Source: Rubrobacter sp.
GTDB lineage: Bacteria > Actinomycetota > Rubrobacteria > Rubrobacterales > Rubrobacteraceae
Direction: 5' to 3'
Length of the DNA: 7,584 bases
Assembly (NCBI GenBank): GCA_013815575.1
Contig: JACDFX010000066.1
Location: 1-7,584 of the forward strand
Shown here piece by piece: positions 6,610-7,584 of the stretch. The notes beneath the pieces are model-generated. The model was not told the origin of the DNA, ran no database searches, and was given only the letters and a program-made list of their open reading frames with translations. Each line of letters starts with the position of its first letter. Positions within the stretch are counted from its first letter, which is position 1. Both the position numbers and the translations under genes were made by a program.

Positions 6610-7451
6610 CAGGCCTGGGGACCGGACCGGACGGCGGAGAGGGCGGCCCGCAGGTCCGTTTCGTCCAGGATGTCGCCCTCCAGGTGGATGCCACGGGCGC
6701 GCAGACGATAGGCGAGGCTCGCTGCCAGGGGCACGTCCAGGCCGACCTTTCGCAGGCGCTCGACGTGGCGGAAGACCTCCGCGGGGGTGCCGTCCAGGAT
6801 CTTGCGGCCCGCTTCCATTACCACGACCCGGTCGAAGAGGGAGGCCTCGTGCATGGAGTGGGTAACGTGTAGGACGCCCATATTCTCGCGGCGGTTAAGG
6901 TCCCGGATGGTCGCGACCAGGCGCATCGCGACCGGGACGGGAAGGAGCGAGGTGGGCTCGTCCAGGATCAGGAACCGCGGGCGCATCGCCAGCGCCCCGG
7001 CTATCGCGACCCGCTGCTTCTGGCCCGAAGAGAGGTCCTCGATCAGTCGCCCCCGGATCTCGCGCAGGCCGAGCGCGCCAAGCGACGACTCGACCCTCTG
7101 CGCTATCTCCTCCCGGGGCAACCCCAGGTTCTCGGGCCCGAAGGCCACGTCGTCCTCGACGCGGTTCATCACGAGCTGGTCGTCGGGGTCCTGAAAGACG
7201 ACGGAGACCTTGCGCCGGACCTCCCACTGGTTCTCCTCGTCCACGGGGACGCCGTCAATCCGGATCGTGCCCCCCGTCGGGTACTGGATGGCGGTGAGCA
7301 GCTTGACGAGCGTGCTCTTGCCCGAGCCGTTGTGGCCGATGATCGCGACGAAGCGTCCCGGCTCTACGCGCAGGTCCAGCTCGCTCAGGGCTGGCACCGC
7401 GTCCTCCTCACCCGTGCGGTATGAGAAGGAGACGCCCTCTATCTCGATCAC
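6609..7451 (-). CDS. ECF transporter ATPase subunit with altered D-loop (EcfA1-like)
   Basis: This is a 280-residue ABC ATPase from GTG 7451, the only start near an upstream AAGGA (about 13 nt away). Seen are Walker A GHNGSGKST (39-47), Q87 in VFQDPDDQ, signature LSSGQ (140-144, second residue of the LSGGQ glycine pair replaced), Walker B FLILDEP with D164/E165, and switch histidine H198 in HVTHSM. After Walker B it reads DEPTSLLPVPV, so the D-loop aspartate expected at 171 is proline. The C-terminal part (FRHVERLRKVGLDVPLAASL) is the EcfA-type helix that precedes the coupling domain. It forms the ATPase heterodimer with the next gene product on the cytoplasmic face. Its catalytic half-site is intact, but what it donates to the partner site is degenerate. 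Eighteen bases separate it from the upstream S-component stop. Confidence 0.93.
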   Translation of the reverse strand: MIEIEGVSFSYRTGEEDAVPALSELDLRVEPGRFVAIIGHNGSGKSTLVKLLTAIQYPTGGTIRIDGVPVDEENQWEVRRKVSVVFQDPDDQLVMNRVEDDVAFGPENLGLPREEIAQRVESSLGALGLREIRGRLIEDLSSGQKQRVAIAGALAMRPRFLILDEPTSLLPVPVAMRLVATIRDLNRRENMGVLHVTHSMHEASLFDRVVVMEAGRKILDGTPAEVFRHVERLRKVGLDVPLAASLAYRLRARGIHLEGDILDETDLRAALSAVRSGPQA

Positions 7452-7469
7452 GGCGCCACGAACGTCCTT

Positions 7470-7584
7470 CTAGTAGCGTCGCTCTTCACCGGGGTCCGTC
7501 TCCGCGGCCGTGGTCCGTCCGCTGCGGACGAGCAGGACCCCCCGCACGACCACGACCGTGACGACGGCGGCGAGGACCGCCTCG
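7470..7584 (-). CDS. C-terminal end of a membrane protein, probable ECF S component (5' end beyond window)
   Basis: Only the last 37 codons are in the window, ending at TAG 7472-7470. They encode one hydrophobic helix (AVLAAVVTVVVVRGVLLVR) followed by a polar, acidic tail ending EERRY. Placement 18 bases ahead of two EcfA ATPases and EcfT, on the same strand, fits the substrate-binding S component that usually opens such operons. The substrate cannot be read from this fragment. The tail is more polar than many S-component ends, and another membrane protein cannot be excluded. Confidence 0.5.
   Translation of the reverse strand, partial: EAVLAAVVTVVVVRGVLLVRSGRTTAAETDPGEERRY

Overview
This window is GC-rich (about 80% G+C in the densest lines). 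All genes that can be supported lie on the minus strand, so transcription runs from high to low coordinates. An actinobacterial acyl-CoA carboxylase with an epsilon-like subunit, frequent GTG/TTG starts, promoters that look leaderless, and the GC content suggest a deep-branching actinomycetote such as Rubrobacter or a relative. The genus is inferred from overall character, not from a database match.

Region 1 (7584 to 4931) is an energy-coupling factor (ECF) transporter operon. It holds the C-terminal tail of a probable membrane S component, two EcfA-type ATPases and the transmembrane EcfT. The last three genes overlap each other by one base (TGATG, TAGTG). The two ATPases have complementary defects: one lacks the D-loop aspartate and has LSSGQ, the other lacks the H-loop histidine. 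The predicted heterodimer would therefore have one consensus and one degenerate ATP site. A pair of hairpin-forming repeats follows the ecfT stop, and the remaining spacer to 4711 shows no convincing gene.

Region 2 (4710 to 3440) holds two back-to-back toxin-antitoxin-type pairs. The first is a ribbon-helix-helix antitoxin with a MazF/PemK-like toxin, preceded by a dense cluster of palindromes that looks like an autoregulatory operator. The second is a DUF433 protein with a DUF5615 PIN-like protein. The two 60-base lines counted here are 53-57% G+C, against 78-80% in two flanking-operon lines.

Region 3 (3410 to 1) is an acyl-CoA carboxylase operon. It begins with a candidate leaderless promoter and a 13-bp palindrome, followed by the carboxyltransferase beta subunit (pccB/accD type), a five-helix membrane protein of unknown role, a small epsilon-like subunit, and a biotin carboxylase (accC type) that runs off the left edge. 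The genes are tightly packed: a 5-nt gap, an ATGA overlap, and a TAG stop directly abutting an in-frame GTG start. Together the carboxylase genes would make a biotin-dependent enzyme forming malonyl- or methylmalonyl-CoA. The biotin carrier domain is not in the window and may lie beyond the left edge.
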